Positions 8,198 to 17,325 are shown, counted from the stretch's first letter. The stretch: 64,000 nt of DNA from Haladaptatus paucihalophilus DX253 (GCF_000376445.1 NZ_AQXI01000001.1:2567734-2631733), one strand, 5' to 3'. The notes: generated from the sequence alone by a model not told the origin. Made by a program: numbers and translations.

Positions 8198-9571
8198 ATG
8201 GTGGGGACCAACGCGGACGACGAGGACCGATTCGGCTACGTCACGCCCGAGAATCTGGGACTGTTCACCGACCTCTACGAGCTGACGATGTTGCAGGGCT
8301 ATCACGCCGCGGACCACGACCCGCAAGCGACGTTCAGCCTCTTCTTCCGCCGACTTCCGACGGACAGGGGCTTCGTCGTCGCGGCCGGGTTGGAACAGGC
8401 GTTGACGTACATCGAGACCCTCTCGTTCGGCGAGCGAGCCATCGACTATCTTCGAAATCGCGGATTCGACGAGGACTTCCTCGCTCGACTCGCGGACTTC
8501 GAGTTCACGGGACGGGTGCGCGCGCTCCCCGAGGGGACGCCGGTCTTCCCCGACGAACCCCTGCTGGAGGTGACCGCACCCATCTTCGAGGCCCAGTTGT
8601 TCGAGACGCTGGTGTTGAATCAGGTCGGCTTTCAGACCCTCGTGGCGACGAAAGCCGCCCGGATGCGCGAGGCCGTCGAACGTTACGGCGACGACCAGTC
8701 GCTCGTCGATTTCGGTTCCCGACGCGCCCACGGTACCGACGCCGGGATGAAAGCCGCCCGCGCCGCCGTCATCGGCGGCTTCGACGGTACCTCGCTCGTG
8801 GCGGCCGGAGAGGCGTTCTCGCTCCCCGTTTACGGGACGATGGCCCACTCGTGGGTCCAGAGTTTCGAGAACGAACGGGAGGCGTTCGAGACGTTCCTCG
8901 AACAGTATCACGAGGACACGATTCTGCTCGTGGACACCTACGATACCGTCGAGGGCGCGAAACTGGCGATGGACGTGGCGGAAAACCACGATGCCGAAGT
9001 CGGCGTGCGCCTCGATTCGGGCGACCTCGCCCCGCTCTCGAATGAGGTCGCGGAAATCGTCGACGGCCGACCCATCTTCGTCTCCTCGGGCATGGACGAG
9101 TACAAAATCGCGGACTTCCTCCGGGACGGCGGCGTGGCGACCGGGTTCGGTCCCGGCACCGCGCTGACGACGAGCAGGGACGCCCCGTCGCTCGACCTCG
9201 TGTACAAACTCACGGAAATCGAGCGCGACGGCGAGATGCGCCCGAGCATGAAACTGTCGTCGGGCAAGGTCACGTACCCCGGCGCGAAGAGCGTTCGCCG
9301 CGTCGGAGACGGCGGCTACGAGAAGGACGTGCTCGCGTTGCGCGGCGAGGACGTCGCGGGCGAGGAACAACTCGTCACCATCTTCGAGGACGGGGACAGG
9401 GTGGCCGACTCGCCCGAACTCGGCGCGATTGCGGACCGGGCGGGGACGCGCCGTCGAAAACTGCCCGACGACTGCCGCGAATTGCGCTCCCCCGGCACCT
9501 ATCCGGTCGAAATCAGCGACGGCCTCCGTCAGTTGACGAACGACGTGGAAGCCGAACTGGAAGCGCGGTGA
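8198..9571 (+). CDS. pncB: Nicotinate phosphoribosyltransferase
   Basis: Converts nicotinate and PRPP to nicotinate mononucleotide in NAD salvage. It has 457 residues from the ATG at 8198; upstream GTG codons at 8183 and 8192 are less likely. Family signatures include the N-terminal LFTDLYELTMLQGY, DFGSRRAHGTDAG (with the conserved Arg and the catalytic His), GTMAHSWVQSF and the phosphate-binding region VGVRLDSGDL. The length is normal for archaeal PncB. It ends 1 base before the stop codon of the convergent otsA gene, so the two genes are tail to tail. Confidence 0.93.
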   Translation: MVGTNADDEDRFGYVTPENLGLFTDLYELTMLQGYHAADHDPQATFSLFFRRLPTDRGFVVAAGLEQALTYIETLSFGERAIDYLRNRGFDEDFLARLADFEFTGRVRALPEGTPVFPDEPLLEVTAPIFEAQLFETLVLNQVGFQTLVATKAARMREAVERYGDDQSLVDFGSRRAHGTDAGMKAARAAVIGGFDGTSLVAAGEAFSLPVYGTMAHSWVQSFENEREAFETFLEQYHEDTILLVDTYDTVEGAKLAMDVAENHDAEVGVRLDSGDLAPLSNEVAEIVDGRPIFVSSGMDEYKIADFLRDGGVATGFGPGTALTTSRDAPSLDLVYKLTEIERDGEMRPSMKLSSGKVTYPGAKSVRRVGDGGYEKDVLALRGEDVAGEEQLVTIFEDGDRVADSPELGAIADRAGTRRRKLPDDCRELRSPGTYPVEISDGLRQLTNDVEAELEAR

Positions 9572-9572
9572 G

Positions 9573-11102
9573 TCACGCGCCGTCGCGGTCCGCACGTCGC
9601 TTCCGGTTCAAGACCTCTCCGGCGTGCCGGAGCACGTCGTTCTTCCACGCCTCGATGTCGTTCTCTTCGACCTCGGCTTGCAGCTGCGTCATGCGGTTCG
9701 ACCGTTCCGGGCGGTCCATCGTCAGCGCTCGCTCGATGCCGTCCGTGAACGCTTCGGCGTCGTTCGGATGCACCGTCATCGCCGCCTCTCCGAGTTCCTC
9801 GTGTGCGCCGACGAGTTCGCTGAGGACCAACACGCCGGGGTCGTCCACTTGCGAGGCGACGAACTCCTTCGCCACGAGGTTCATCCCGTCACGGAGGGAA
9901 CTCACGAGCCCCACGTCCGCTTCTCGGTACAGGGCGGCCAGTTCGGCCGTCGAGAGTCGGTCGTCGATGTACACGATGGGTCGCCACGCGTCCGTTCCAA
10001 ATCGCTCGTTTATTCGCTCGATTTCCCCCGTCACGGTCGCTTGGACGCGCTGATAGTCGTTGATTCGGCTCCGGCTCTCGCTCGCCTTCTGGACGTACGT
10101 GACCCGTCCGCGCCACTCCGGTCGCTCCTCCCAGAGCCGTTCGAGGGCGGTCAGCCGCTGTTCGATTCCCTTCGTGTAATCGAGTCTATCGACGCCGAGC
10201 GCCAACCGCTCCGCCCCGAGCGGGTACGCGTCCCGGAGGGATTCCCACGCTTCGTCAGCCTCCGCCGACCCCGCGAGCCGTCGTCGCTCCACGGCGTCGA
10301 TGCCGAGCGGGAAGGACTCGACGCGAACCGTTCGCCCGTCGTAGCGAATCACTCCCGTTTCGCGGTTCACGTCCGCGCCCAACGCTTTCGAGGCGCAGTC
10401 GAGGAAATTCCGGCAGTAGCGGTCGGTGTGGAAGCCGAGCAGGTCGTTCGCCAGCAACCCGTCGAGGAGTTCGTCGTGTTCCGGGCAACTTCGAAACACG
10501 TCCCACGACGGCCACGGAATGTGCCAGAACTGCATGCAGAACGCATCGGGTGCCGACTCGCGGATCAGCCGTGGCGCGAGTGCGAAGTGGTAATCCTGAA
10601 ACCAGACGACCGCTTCCGACGGGTCCACCCGCTCCCGTATCGCGTCCGCGAAGCGCTCGTTCGCCTCGCGGTAGTGTCGCCAGAACTCCGGTTTCGGCGT
10701 CATCTTGGCGATGTCCGAGTGACAGAGGGGCCACAACACCTGATTGCTGTAGCCGTAGTAGTAGTTGGTCACCTGTTCCTCCGAGAGGGCGACGCGCTTC
10801 AGCTCGTAGGAGGGTGACTCCGGGGGGACGCGAACGCACCCGTTCTCGTCGCTCATCTCCTCGTCGCCGTCGCCGCTCCCCCACGCGACCCACGTCCCGC
10901 CCGTGCTCGCCATCATCGGGTCGAGCGCGGAGGTCAGGCCACCCGCTGGACGGGCGACGCTGATGCCGTCGTCGTCGCGTTCGTGCACGTATGGTTCCCT
11001 GTTGGATACGAGGACCAATTCTCGGTCTCCGAACGGCGGTGTCGCGGAAACGGCCTCCCGCTCCTCCGTATCGGAGACGGTACCGTCAACGGTTTTGTTC
11101 AT
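9573..11102 (-). CDS. otsA: Trehalose-6-phosphate synthase (GT20)
   Basis: Joins a nucleotide-activated glucose to glucose-6-phosphate. It has 509 residues from the ATG at 11102; the frame continues upstream to 11267 without conservation. GT20 hallmarks are RPAGGLTSAL near the N-terminus, FWHIPWPSWDVFR, GVDRLDYTKGI (nucleotide-sugar and phosphate binding) and the late SLRDGMNLVAKEFVA segment. The first 25 residues are a variable lead. No phosphatase (OtsB) sits next to it. A GH15 family hydrolase, possibly a trehalase, lies at 56.9 kb. Trehalose is a compatible solute in some haloarchaea, which would explain this gene. Confidence 0.9.
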   Translation of the reverse strand: MNKTVDGTVSDTEEREAVSATPPFGDRELVLVSNREPYVHERDDDGISVARPAGGLTSALDPMMASTGGTWVAWGSGDGDEEMSDENGCVRVPPESPSYELKRVALSEEQVTNYYYGYSNQVLWPLCHSDIAKMTPKPEFWRHYREANERFADAIRERVDPSEAVVWFQDYHFALAPRLIRESAPDAFCMQFWHIPWPSWDVFRSCPEHDELLDGLLANDLLGFHTDRYCRNFLDCASKALGADVNRETGVIRYDGRTVRVESFPLGIDAVERRRLAGSAEADEAWESLRDAYPLGAERLALGVDRLDYTKGIEQRLTALERLWEERPEWRGRVTYVQKASESRSRINDYQRVQATVTGEIERINERFGTDAWRPIVYIDDRLSTAELAALYREADVGLVSSLRDGMNLVAKEFVASQVDDPGVLVLSELVGAHEELGEAAMTVHPNDAEAFTDGIERALTMDRPERSNRMTQLQAEVEENDIEAWKNDVLRHAGEVLNRKRRADRDGA

Positions 11103-11235
11103 TATGTCGCTCGTCCCGTATCTGGGCCACTGAAACGAATCACTGCGTGGGTTGCGCTCGCAAGTTACTTTATTATCGTGTGGAATCGCGCACGCTTTGC
11201 GGCCGACCCTCCCACTCGGCCACTGTCTCGACGCC

Positions 11236-11748
11236 CTACTCGAACAGCGCACCGTGGCGCTTCGCAAGCCCGGTGTACTCCCCGGAGGAGTACGACTCGA
11301 AGATTTCCTCCGCGTCGATGGTCGTCTCCGACAGCGGCGTCACCCGCGCGGGAATCCCCCGAACGAACGACTCCGGCGGAATATCGGCCGATTCGAGCGT
11401 CACGGTCCCGGCCGCGACGATGCTCCGCTCGCCGATTCGAACGTCGCTGTTTATCGTCGCGTTGAACCCGACGAGCGACCCGTCGCCGACCTCCGCGTCG
11501 TTCAACACCGCGCCGTGACCGACCATCACCCGGTCGCCGACCGTCGAGGCGTGCAGGACCGCGTTGTCTCCGACGTGCGACTCCCGGCCGACGCGCACCG
11601 GTGCCACGTCACCTCGGAGGACGGCACCGGGCCAGACGCTCGCGTCGGCCCCGATTTCGACGTCCCCCACCACGGTCGCCTCCCGGCAGACGTGGGCGTC
11701 CTCGTGCACCGACGGCTCACCCCCTTCGAACCCGTACGTTCGAACCAT
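11236..11748 (-). CDS. Gamma-carbonic-anhydrase-like left-handed beta-helix protein with an incomplete zinc site
   Basis: A protein of 170 residues with hexapeptide repeats (IGADASVWPGAVLRGD and similar) typical of the gamma-CA / PaaY / YrdA group. In the family, three His residues bind the metal. Two are present (His66 in LHAST and His78 in GHGA), but the third, normally in LHGC, is replaced by Asn83 (AVLNDAEVGD). That weakens the case for carbonic anhydrase activity and suggests a scaffold or other acyltransferase-like role. It lies upstream of otsA on the same strand, separated by more than 130 bases. Confidence 0.75.
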   Translation of the reverse strand: MVRTYGFEGGEPSVHEDAHVCREATVVGDVEIGADASVWPGAVLRGDVAPVRVGRESHVGDNAVLHASTVGDRVMVGHGAVLNDAEVGDGSLVGFNATINSDVRIGERSIVAAGTVTLESADIPPESFVRGIPARVTPLSETTIDAEEIFESYSSGEYTGLAKRHGALFE

Positions 11749-11810
11749 ACCCCTGACACGACGTTCTCGACCAAAGCTTTGGCGGGGTCATTTTTTAGGT
11801 CGCGCCGGTC

Positions 11811-11993
11811 GTGTGTGTCCCCCTGTTCAAGGCACAGATTTCCGACGGCGAGCAGATAGAGTGCGCCGAGTACGAAATCGAAGGTCCCGGCGTTCGACTG
11901 TTCGACGAGGACGGCGACTTCCTCGCGTTCGTCCCCTTCGCACACCTGCTCTGGGTCGGACAGGTGGACGAGAACGGGCGAACGCTCTGGTAG
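11811..11993 (+). CDS. Small acidic haloarchaeal protein (60 residues), function unknown
   Basis: Starts with GTG at 11811 and encodes 60 residues with a compact pattern: a Glu-rich first half (ECAEYEIEGPGV), then FDEDGDFLAFVPFAHLLWV and a short tail. The composition and in-frame codon use match neighbouring real genes. It is divergent from the gamma-CA-like gene, with a T-rich stretch and a promoter-like region between. No domain is recognised. Confidence 0.55.
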   Translation: MCVPLFKAQISDGEQIECAEYEIEGPGVRLFDEDGDFLAFVPFAHLLWVGQVDENGRTLW

Positions 11994-12137
11994 TCGTCTC
12001 GACCACTCGCACCACACGTCTCCCGAGACCCATCCCGTTCGTCCCCGCGACTCCAGCCACGAGTACGCGTTACGGTCGTTCCGGTGGAACGACGTGGAGG
12101 TGGTGGCCGAGTCGCGCGGTCGGTGTCGCCGCGGGGT

Positions 12138-12518
12138 TCAATCGACCCACGGGGTGATTTCGATTCCCGACCGCCGTATCTCGATGCCTAACCCTCGGTC
12201 GGGACCGTCCGCCGGGACCTCCCACGACGTCCGTGCCGACGGGCCAGCAGAAACCTCGACGGAGAGGTCGTAGCTTCCGGGTCCGAACTCGTCGGGAACG
12301 TCCCACGACCCCGACGCGGGAATCGATTCGCGCCCGGAGAAGACGCGCTTCTCGGGTCGCCGCACGTCGAGCGAAACGGTCGCCTTCCTGTCGAGGCGGT
12401 TATACACCGTTATCGTCTCTGTGTGCGGGTTCGTTCCCCACCCGTCGGAGAGACACCCCCCGGTACCGCCCAAAAGGGGGAGCGAGCAACCGTATCGGAC
12501 GAATCCCCGTCGATTCAT
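12138..12518 (-). CDS. Small lipoprotein with a Tat-like signal
   Basis: A frame of 126 residues from the ATG at 12518. The N-terminus MNRRGFVRYG has a twin-Arg and Phe, then a short hydrophobic run ending in GGTGGCLS. Cys21 fits a haloarchaeal lipobox exported by the Tat route. The mature part has alternating beta-type segments (ETITVYNRLDRKATVSLDV; SYDLSVEVSAG), suggesting a small beta-sandwich outside the cell. The function is unknown. The much longer frame extending across the RuBisCO gene is a shadow. It is divergent from the RuBisCO gene with 135 bases between the starts. Confidence 0.65.
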   Translation of the reverse strand: MNRRGFVRYGCSLPLLGGTGGCLSDGWGTNPHTETITVYNRLDRKATVSLDVRRPEKRVFSGRESIPASGSWDVPDEFGPGSYDLSVEVSAGPSARTSWEVPADGPDRGLGIEIRRSGIEITPWVD

Positions 12519-12653
12519 ACGAGTCGATTTTCGGACGGTAGCGTAAGCGTTCCGTTCTCCGACACGAATCGCCGCACATCGCTCCCCCCGTTCACCCACG
12601 TTTCCCGGAATCGGCGGGGGGATTTTTAACCAACGACGGTGAACGTACGGGTT

Positions 12654-13901
12654 ATGCCCGGCATAAAGTACGAGGACTTCCTCGACCTCGGATACACCCC
12701 CGCCGAATCGGAACTCGTCTGCACCTTCCACGTCGAACCGGCCGCCGACATGGACATGGAGGACGCGGCGAGCCGCGTCGCCAGCGAGAGTTCGAACGGG
12801 ACGTGGGCCGAACTCCAAGTCGAAGGGAGCATCACCGACTTGAGCGCCACGACGTTCAGCATCGAGGGGAACGAAGTGAAAGTCGCCTACCCGGACGCAC
12901 TGTTCGAGGACGGGAGCATGCCACAGGTACTCTCCTGCATCGCGGGCAACATCATGGGCATGAAGGCCGTCGAGCGGATTCGCCTGCTCGATTGCGACTG
13001 GCCCGAACCGCTCACCACCTCCTTCCCCGGCCCGCAGTTCGGCAGCGGCGTTCGAAACGAGATTTTCGACGCGGGCGAGCGACCCATCACCGCCACGGTC
13101 CCCAAGCCCAAGGTCGGCCTCTCGACCGACCAGCACGCCCAAATCGGCTACGAGGCGTGGGTCGGCGGCCTCGACCTACTGAAGGACGACGAGAACCTCA
13201 CCGACCAAGAGTTCAACCCCTTCGCCGACCGCCTCACCCAGAGCCTCGCCATGCGGGACGACGCACAGGACGAGACGGGCGAGAAGAAGAGCTACCTCGT
13301 CAACATCACGGCGGACACGAACACCATGCTCGAACGCGCCGACATGGTGGCCGAACAGGGCTGTGAGTACGTGATGGTGGACGTCATCACGACCGGCTGG
13401 GGCGCCGTCCAGAGCGTCCGCGAGCGCTGTGAGGAACTCGGCCTCGCCATCCACGCCCACCGCGCGATGCACGCCGCGTTCGACCGTATTCCGAGCCACG
13501 GCGTCTCGATGCGCGTCCTCGCGCAAATCGCCCGCATCTGCGGCGTGGACCAACTCCACACCGGCACCGCCGACCTCGGCAAACTCGAAAACGAGGACAC
13601 GGTGGGTATCAACGAGTGGCTCTACTCCGACCTCTACGGTATGAACGACGTGCTCCCCGTCGCCTCCGGCGGCCTGCACCCCGGCCTCGTCGCCGAACTT
13701 ATCGACCGCGAGGGGACGAACATCTGCATCCAGGCGGGCGGCGGCGTCCACGGCCACCCCGACGGCACCCGCGCGGGCGCGGCCGCGCTCCGCCAATCCG
13801 TCGATGCCACGGTGGCGGACATCCCGCTCGAAGCGTACGCCGAGGACCACCCCGAACTGAAAGTCGCCCTCGACAAGTGGGGCACCGAGACGCCGCGCTA
13901 G
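12654..13901 (+). CDS. rbcL: Ribulose-bisphosphate carboxylase, archaeal form III
   Basis: A protein of 415 residues from the ATG at 12654. Catalytic residues are intact: the VPKPKVGLS lysines (151 and 153) and GGLDLLKDDE with Lys177 as the carbamylated lysine and Asp179/Glu180 as magnesium ligands. HRAMHAA supplies the active-site His. In archaea, form III RuBisCO works with AMP phosphorylase and ribose-1,5-bisphosphate isomerase to turn the ribose of nucleosides into 3-phosphoglycerate rather than in a Calvin cycle. Those partners are not in this window. No small subunit is encoded. A hairpin-rich repeated element begins about 55 bases after the stop codon. Confidence 0.93.
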   Translation: MPGIKYEDFLDLGYTPAESELVCTFHVEPAADMDMEDAASRVASESSNGTWAELQVEGSITDLSATTFSIEGNEVKVAYPDALFEDGSMPQVLSCIAGNIMGMKAVERIRLLDCDWPEPLTTSFPGPQFGSGVRNEIFDAGERPITATVPKPKVGLSTDQHAQIGYEAWVGGLDLLKDDENLTDQEFNPFADRLTQSLAMRDDAQDETGEKKSYLVNITADTNTMLERADMVAEQGCEYVMVDVITTGWGAVQSVRERCEELGLAIHAHRAMHAAFDRIPSHGVSMRVLAQIARICGVDQLHTGTADLGKLENEDTVGINEWLYSDLYGMNDVLPVASGGLHPGLVAELIDREGTNICIQAGGGVHGHPDGTRAGAAALRQSVDATVADIPLEAYAEDHPELKVALDKWGTETPR

Positions 13902-13956
13902 AGCCGATTTCCCGGTTTCGGCCCGGTTCGAGAGTTGACGGTGTGACGACCACTGG

Positions 13957-14394
13957 TTTTTCGATATGGCGCGCGCTGGCACAGCCCAGAGGACAGCGGT
14001 CGTCCGACGGGCTGTGGTGATAGCATGCGAGGTCTTCGTGAGTGACGAAGGAACGAACGAATGGCTCGTCAGAGCTCTGCTCTGACGGTGGATGAGCGGA
14101 ACGGAGTTCTCGTGAGTGCAACGAACGAGAGCACGGAAGAGCGTGCTCTTCCGGAGTGGAGTGAGTCGTTTGGGGAGGGAGTGGCGTGCGAGGGTTCGAA
14201 GAAACCTCGAATGCGAATAGCGCGGAACGACGTTCCGCGGACAGTCGAGCGGGCACGGCCCGCGAGACGACGGCAACGCCGCGAGCACGCGGTGTGGTTG
14301 CGGTGCGGTGGTGGTTTCATTGACGTCTGTACACGCGGTCACAGAAGAACTACCAATTCGGAGCGGGCGGGCAGGGGCGTTCGAAGTTTGCTAC
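13957..14394 (+). repeat. Hairpin-bearing intergenic element, copy 1 (about 440 bases)
   Basis: Fills most of the 626-base gap between rbcL and the thermosome gene. Its two ends match, base for base over long runs, the reverse complement of 50885-51176. It carries: an outer stem CACAGCCC/GGGCTGTG (13980-13987 with 14009-14016); CTTCGT/ACGAAG (14034-14050); CGTCAGAGC/GCTCTGACG with a 3-base loop (14067-14087); CGGAAGAGC/GCTCTTCCG (14134-14153); CGCGGAAC/GTTCCGCG with a 3-base loop (14221-14239); and GCGGGC/GCCCGC with a 3-base loop (14249-14263). A 39-codon frame (13966-14085) is open in it. It may be a mobile repeat, a structured RNA downstream of rbcL, or both. The remaining 130 bases to 14527 show nothing else. 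Confidence 0.7.
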
Positions 14395-14527
14395 GAATCG
14401 TACTCACGACAACTCACATCCCGCGCGAGGTATGCCGAGAATATTCCCCGCTCGTCGCTGTCCACAAACTCCGCGAACACCGTCCCTCGTTGGGAATAAA
14501 AACGAGAAACGGAATCCCACTCCCGTC

Positions 14528-16177
14528 CTACATCATACCGCCCATTCCTCCCATACCGCCCATGCCACCCATCTCGGGGGCGCCCGCTTCGTCCTCGCTC
14601 CCTCCGAGGTCGCCCGCGGAAATCACGTCGTCGATGCGCAACAGGAGTTCGGCAACGTCGGTCGCGCTCTGGATGGCTTGGGTCTTGACGCGGAGGGGTT
14701 CGACCACGCCCGCGTCGAGCATGTCCACGACGTCGCCGGTTTCGGCGTTCATTCCGGCGCTCTCCTCCCCGGCGTCGTGCCGACTTCGGAGCTCCGTGAT
14801 TCCATCGACGGGGCTGACGCCCGCGTTTTCGGCCAACGTGCGGGGAATCGCCTCCATCGCGTCGGCGAACGCCTCGACCGCGAGTTGTTCCCGACCTCCC
14901 ACGCCGTCCGCATACTCCCGGAGGGCGAGCGCGAGCGCGGTTTCGGGTGCGCCGCCGCCCGGTAACACCCGCCCGTCCAGCAGGGCCACGCGGACGACGC
15001 CGAGGCTGTCGTGAACGGCCCGCTCGACCTCCTCGACGACGTGTTCGGTGCCGCCGCGGAGGAGCAGGGTGACGCTTCGCGGGTTGTCACACCCCTCGAC
15101 GAAAATCCGGGTGTCCCCCGCCACGTCGCGTTCGGCCACGAGTCCGGCGTGCCCGAGGTCGTCGGGGTCGATGTCGTCGAGGCTGGAGACGACGCGGCCG
15201 TCCGTTGCCCGCGCGAGGTGGTTCACGTCGCTCTGTTTCGCACGGCGAACGGCGAGGATGCCCTCCTGTGCGAGGAAGTGCTGTGCGAGGTCGTCGATGC
15301 CCTTCTGGCAGACGACGACGTTCGCGCCGCTGTCGACGATTCTATCGACCATCTCCCGGAGTTGTGCCTCCTCACGGTCGAGGAACTCCTGGAGTTGGTC
15401 CGGGTCGGTGACGCTGACCGCCGTATCCGCCTCCGTCTCCTGCACCTCGATGGGCGTATCGACCAGCGCGATGGTGGCGTCCTCGACGTGCCACGGCATG
15501 TCGTCGTTCACGCGCTGCTTGTCCACCACGACGCCCTCCACGAGTTCCGATCCCGAGATGGCTCCCCCGACGACCGTCTCCACGGTGACGTTCGAGAGGT
15601 CGATGTCGTCGCTCTCGTCGTCCCGGACCGCGCGAACCGCCTGCACGACGATTTCCGAGAGTGCCTGTTTGGCCGCTTCGGCCCCCTTCCCCGTCATCGC
15701 CGTCTGAGCGATTTCGACGAGCAGGCCGCTCTCTTCGACCGGATGCGCCGCCGATTCGAGTACCCGTGACGCTTCCCTGCTCGCTTGTCGGTAGCCCCGC
15801 GCGACCGTGGTCGGATGGACGCCCTGTTCGAGCAGTTCCTCCGCCCGGCGAAGCAGGTCCCCGGCGAGGATGACCGCCGTTGTCGTCCCGTCCCCCGTCT
15901 CGTCCTCTTGGGTTTCGGCGGCTTCGACGACCATCGTCGCCGCCGGATGTTCGATGTCCATCTCCGTGAGGATTGTCACGCCGTCGTTGGTGACGACGAC
16001 GTCGCCCATCGAATCGACGAGCATCTTGTCCATTCCTCGCGGGCCGAGCGTGGTGCGTACCGCCTCTGCGACCGCTCGCCCGGCGGTGACGTTCATCTCG
16101 CGGGCGTCGCGTCCGCTCGTTCGCTGTGCCTCCTCCCCCAGTATCAGGACCGGTCCGGTCTGCATTCTGTCTGCCAT
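14528..16177 (-). CDS. Thermosome (group II chaperonin) subunit
   Basis: ATP-driven protein folding in the cytoplasm as a double ring. It has 549 residues with all family marks: [10 protein letters not shown], the ATP-binding TNDGVTIL and GDGTTT (95-100), a GGGAPE segment in the equatorial domain and the Gly-Met-rich tail (repeated GGM) typical of archaeal subunits. ATG at 16177 is chosen as the start; an internal ATG four codons on is possible. Which of the usual two or three paralogous subunits this is cannot be told from one window. Confidence 0.95.
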   Translation of the reverse strand: MADRMQTGPVLILGEEAQRTSGRDAREMNVTAGRAVAEAVRTTLGPRGMDKMLVDSMGDVVVTNDGVTILTEMDIEHPAATMVVEAAETQEDETGDGTTTAVILAGDLLRRAEELLEQGVHPTTVARGYRQASREASRVLESAAHPVEESGLLVEIAQTAMTGKGAEAAKQALSEIVVQAVRAVRDDESDDIDLSNVTVETVVGGAISGSELVEGVVVDKQRVNDDMPWHVEDATIALVDTPIEVQETEADTAVSVTDPDQLQEFLDREEAQLREMVDRIVDSGANVVVCQKGIDDLAQHFLAQEGILAVRRAKQSDVNHLARATDGRVVSSLDDIDPDDLGHAGLVAERDVAGDTRIFVEGCDNPRSVTLLLRGGTEHVVEEVERAVHDSLGVVRVALLDGRVLPGGGAPETALALALREYADGVGGREQLAVEAFADAMEAIPRTLAENAGVSPVDGITELRSRHDAGEESAGMNAETGDVVDMLDAGVVEPLRVKTQAIQSATDVAELLLRIDDVISAGDLGGSEDEAGAPEMGGMGGMGGMGGMM

Positions 16178-16283
16178 GATACCCCCACACCGGATACGAC
16201 AGCATGCACAAAAGAACTAGTCCCGTGACGCGAGCGGAGCGGTCGTCTCGTAGCGCGCCGAAATCATCGTGGTGAATTCGACG

Positions 16284-16346
16284 ACCGCGCCACGACGAAA
16301 CAGACGACCACACCGCGACGAAACTGCAACCGCGCCACGACGAAAC
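16284..16346. repeat. Short direct repeats upstream of the AIR-synthase-like gene
   Basis: ACCGCGCCACGACGAAAC occurs at 16284-16301 and again, perfectly, at 16329-16346, with a shortened copy (ACCGCGACGAAAC, 16312-16324) between. They lie 32-94 bases before the ATG at 16378 and about 110 bases upstream of the divergent thermosome start. Spaced repeats in a divergent promoter region could be binding sites; this is inference from position only. Confidence 0.4.
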
Positions 16347-16377
16347 GCACATTGGCACGTCGTGTGAACGTCGGAGC

Positions 16378-17325
16378 ATGATCGGTAAACTCGACCCTGA
16401 GCACCTCGCGCTCGTCGTCTCCCGAACCGGCGCGAGCGACGAGGCCGTCTCCGTGGGTCCCGGCTACGGCGAGGACGCCGCCGCAATCGAGGTGGGAGAA
16501 CGAACGCTCGTCGTCAGTTCCGACCCGCTCTCGTTGGCCCGCGAACGACTCGGCACGCTCGCGGTCAACGTCGCCAGCAACGACGTGGCCTGCTCCGGAG
16601 CCGACCCGCGATGGCTGACGAACGTCGTCTTCCTCCCCGACGACGACCGGGAGACGCTGGACGTCGTGACCCGACAGATAGACGAGGCGGCGACCGAACT
16701 CGACATCGCCATCGTCGGCGGCCACTCCGAGTACGCGCCCGACCTCTCGCGGCCGATGGTCACGATGACTTGCATGGGACTCGCCGACGAGTTCGTCCCG
16801 ACCGGCGGGGCGGAACCGGGCGACCGACTGATTCTGACGAAGGGTGCCGGAATCGAGGGCACGGCCATCCTCGCCACCGACTTCCGCGCGGAAGTCGGCC
16901 CAGCGGCCGAACGCGGCGAATCGTTCTTCGAGGAAATCAGCGTCGCCGAGGACGCCCGCCACCTCCGCGAGTACGCCCACGCCATGCACGACCCGACGGA
17001 GGGGGGCGTGGTCACCGGACTGTTGGAGATGGCGGAAGCTTCCGGCGTGCGCCTCGAAGTCGCCCGCGACGACGTGCCGGTCCGGGACGCGACCCGCGAC
17101 CTCTGTGACACCATGGGCGTGGACCCGCTCCGCATCTTCGGGTCCGGGGCGCTCCTCGCGGCGGTCCCCGAAGGGTCGGTCGAGGAGGCGCTCGACGCGG
17201 TTCGAGGGGCCGGAATCCCGGCCGCCGTCGTCGGGCGCGTCGTCGAAGGCGACGGCGCGCTCGCGCTGGACGACGCGGAAGTCACCGACCCGCCGCGGGA
17301 CGAGTTGTACGCCCTCTGGGAGTAG
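16378..17325 (+). CDS. AIR-synthase/HypE-fold ATP-dependent enzyme
   Basis: A protein of 315 residues of the PurM/ThiL/HypE/SelD superfamily. Visible marks are VGPGYGEDAAAI near the N-terminus, NVASNDVACSGADPRWL (the conserved Asn-Asp-aminobinding loop), GHSEY, PGDRLILTKG and HDPTEGGVVTGLLEMAE (metal/phosphate loop). Members phosphorylate or activate carboxamides and carbonyls with ATP. Without hydrogenase genes nearby, HypE itself is unlikely. Two more members of the fold are encoded at 48.2-50.3 kb but are not close relatives of this one. The substrate is unknown. Confidence 0.8.
   Translation: MIGKLDPEHLALVVSRTGASDEAVSVGPGYGEDAAAIEVGERTLVVSSDPLSLARERLGTLAVNVASNDVACSGADPRWLTNVVFLPDDDRETLDVVTRQIDEAATELDIAIVGGHSEYAPDLSRPMVTMTCMGLADEFVPTGGAEPGDRLILTKGAGIEGTAILATDFRAEVGPAAERGESFFEEISVAEDARHLREYAHAMHDPTEGGVVTGLLEMAEASGVRLEVARDDVPVRDATRDLCDTMGVDPLRIFGSGALLAAVPEGSVEEALDAVRGAGIPAAVVGRVVEGDGALALDDAEVTDPPRDELYALWE

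Noticed and set aside
7946-9595. 549-codon antisense frame across pncB
   Set aside because: Only its last 43 codons (the small zinc ribbon) look real; the rest mirrors pncB codon bias.
14061-15014. 317-codon frame starting MARQSSALTVDE
   Set aside because: It crosses the hairpin element and then mirrors the thermosome gene; the second element copy does not preserve the frame.
16378-17325. Hydrogenase maturation factor HypE
   Set aside because: No hydrogenase or other hyp genes in the window, and the fold alone is not specific.
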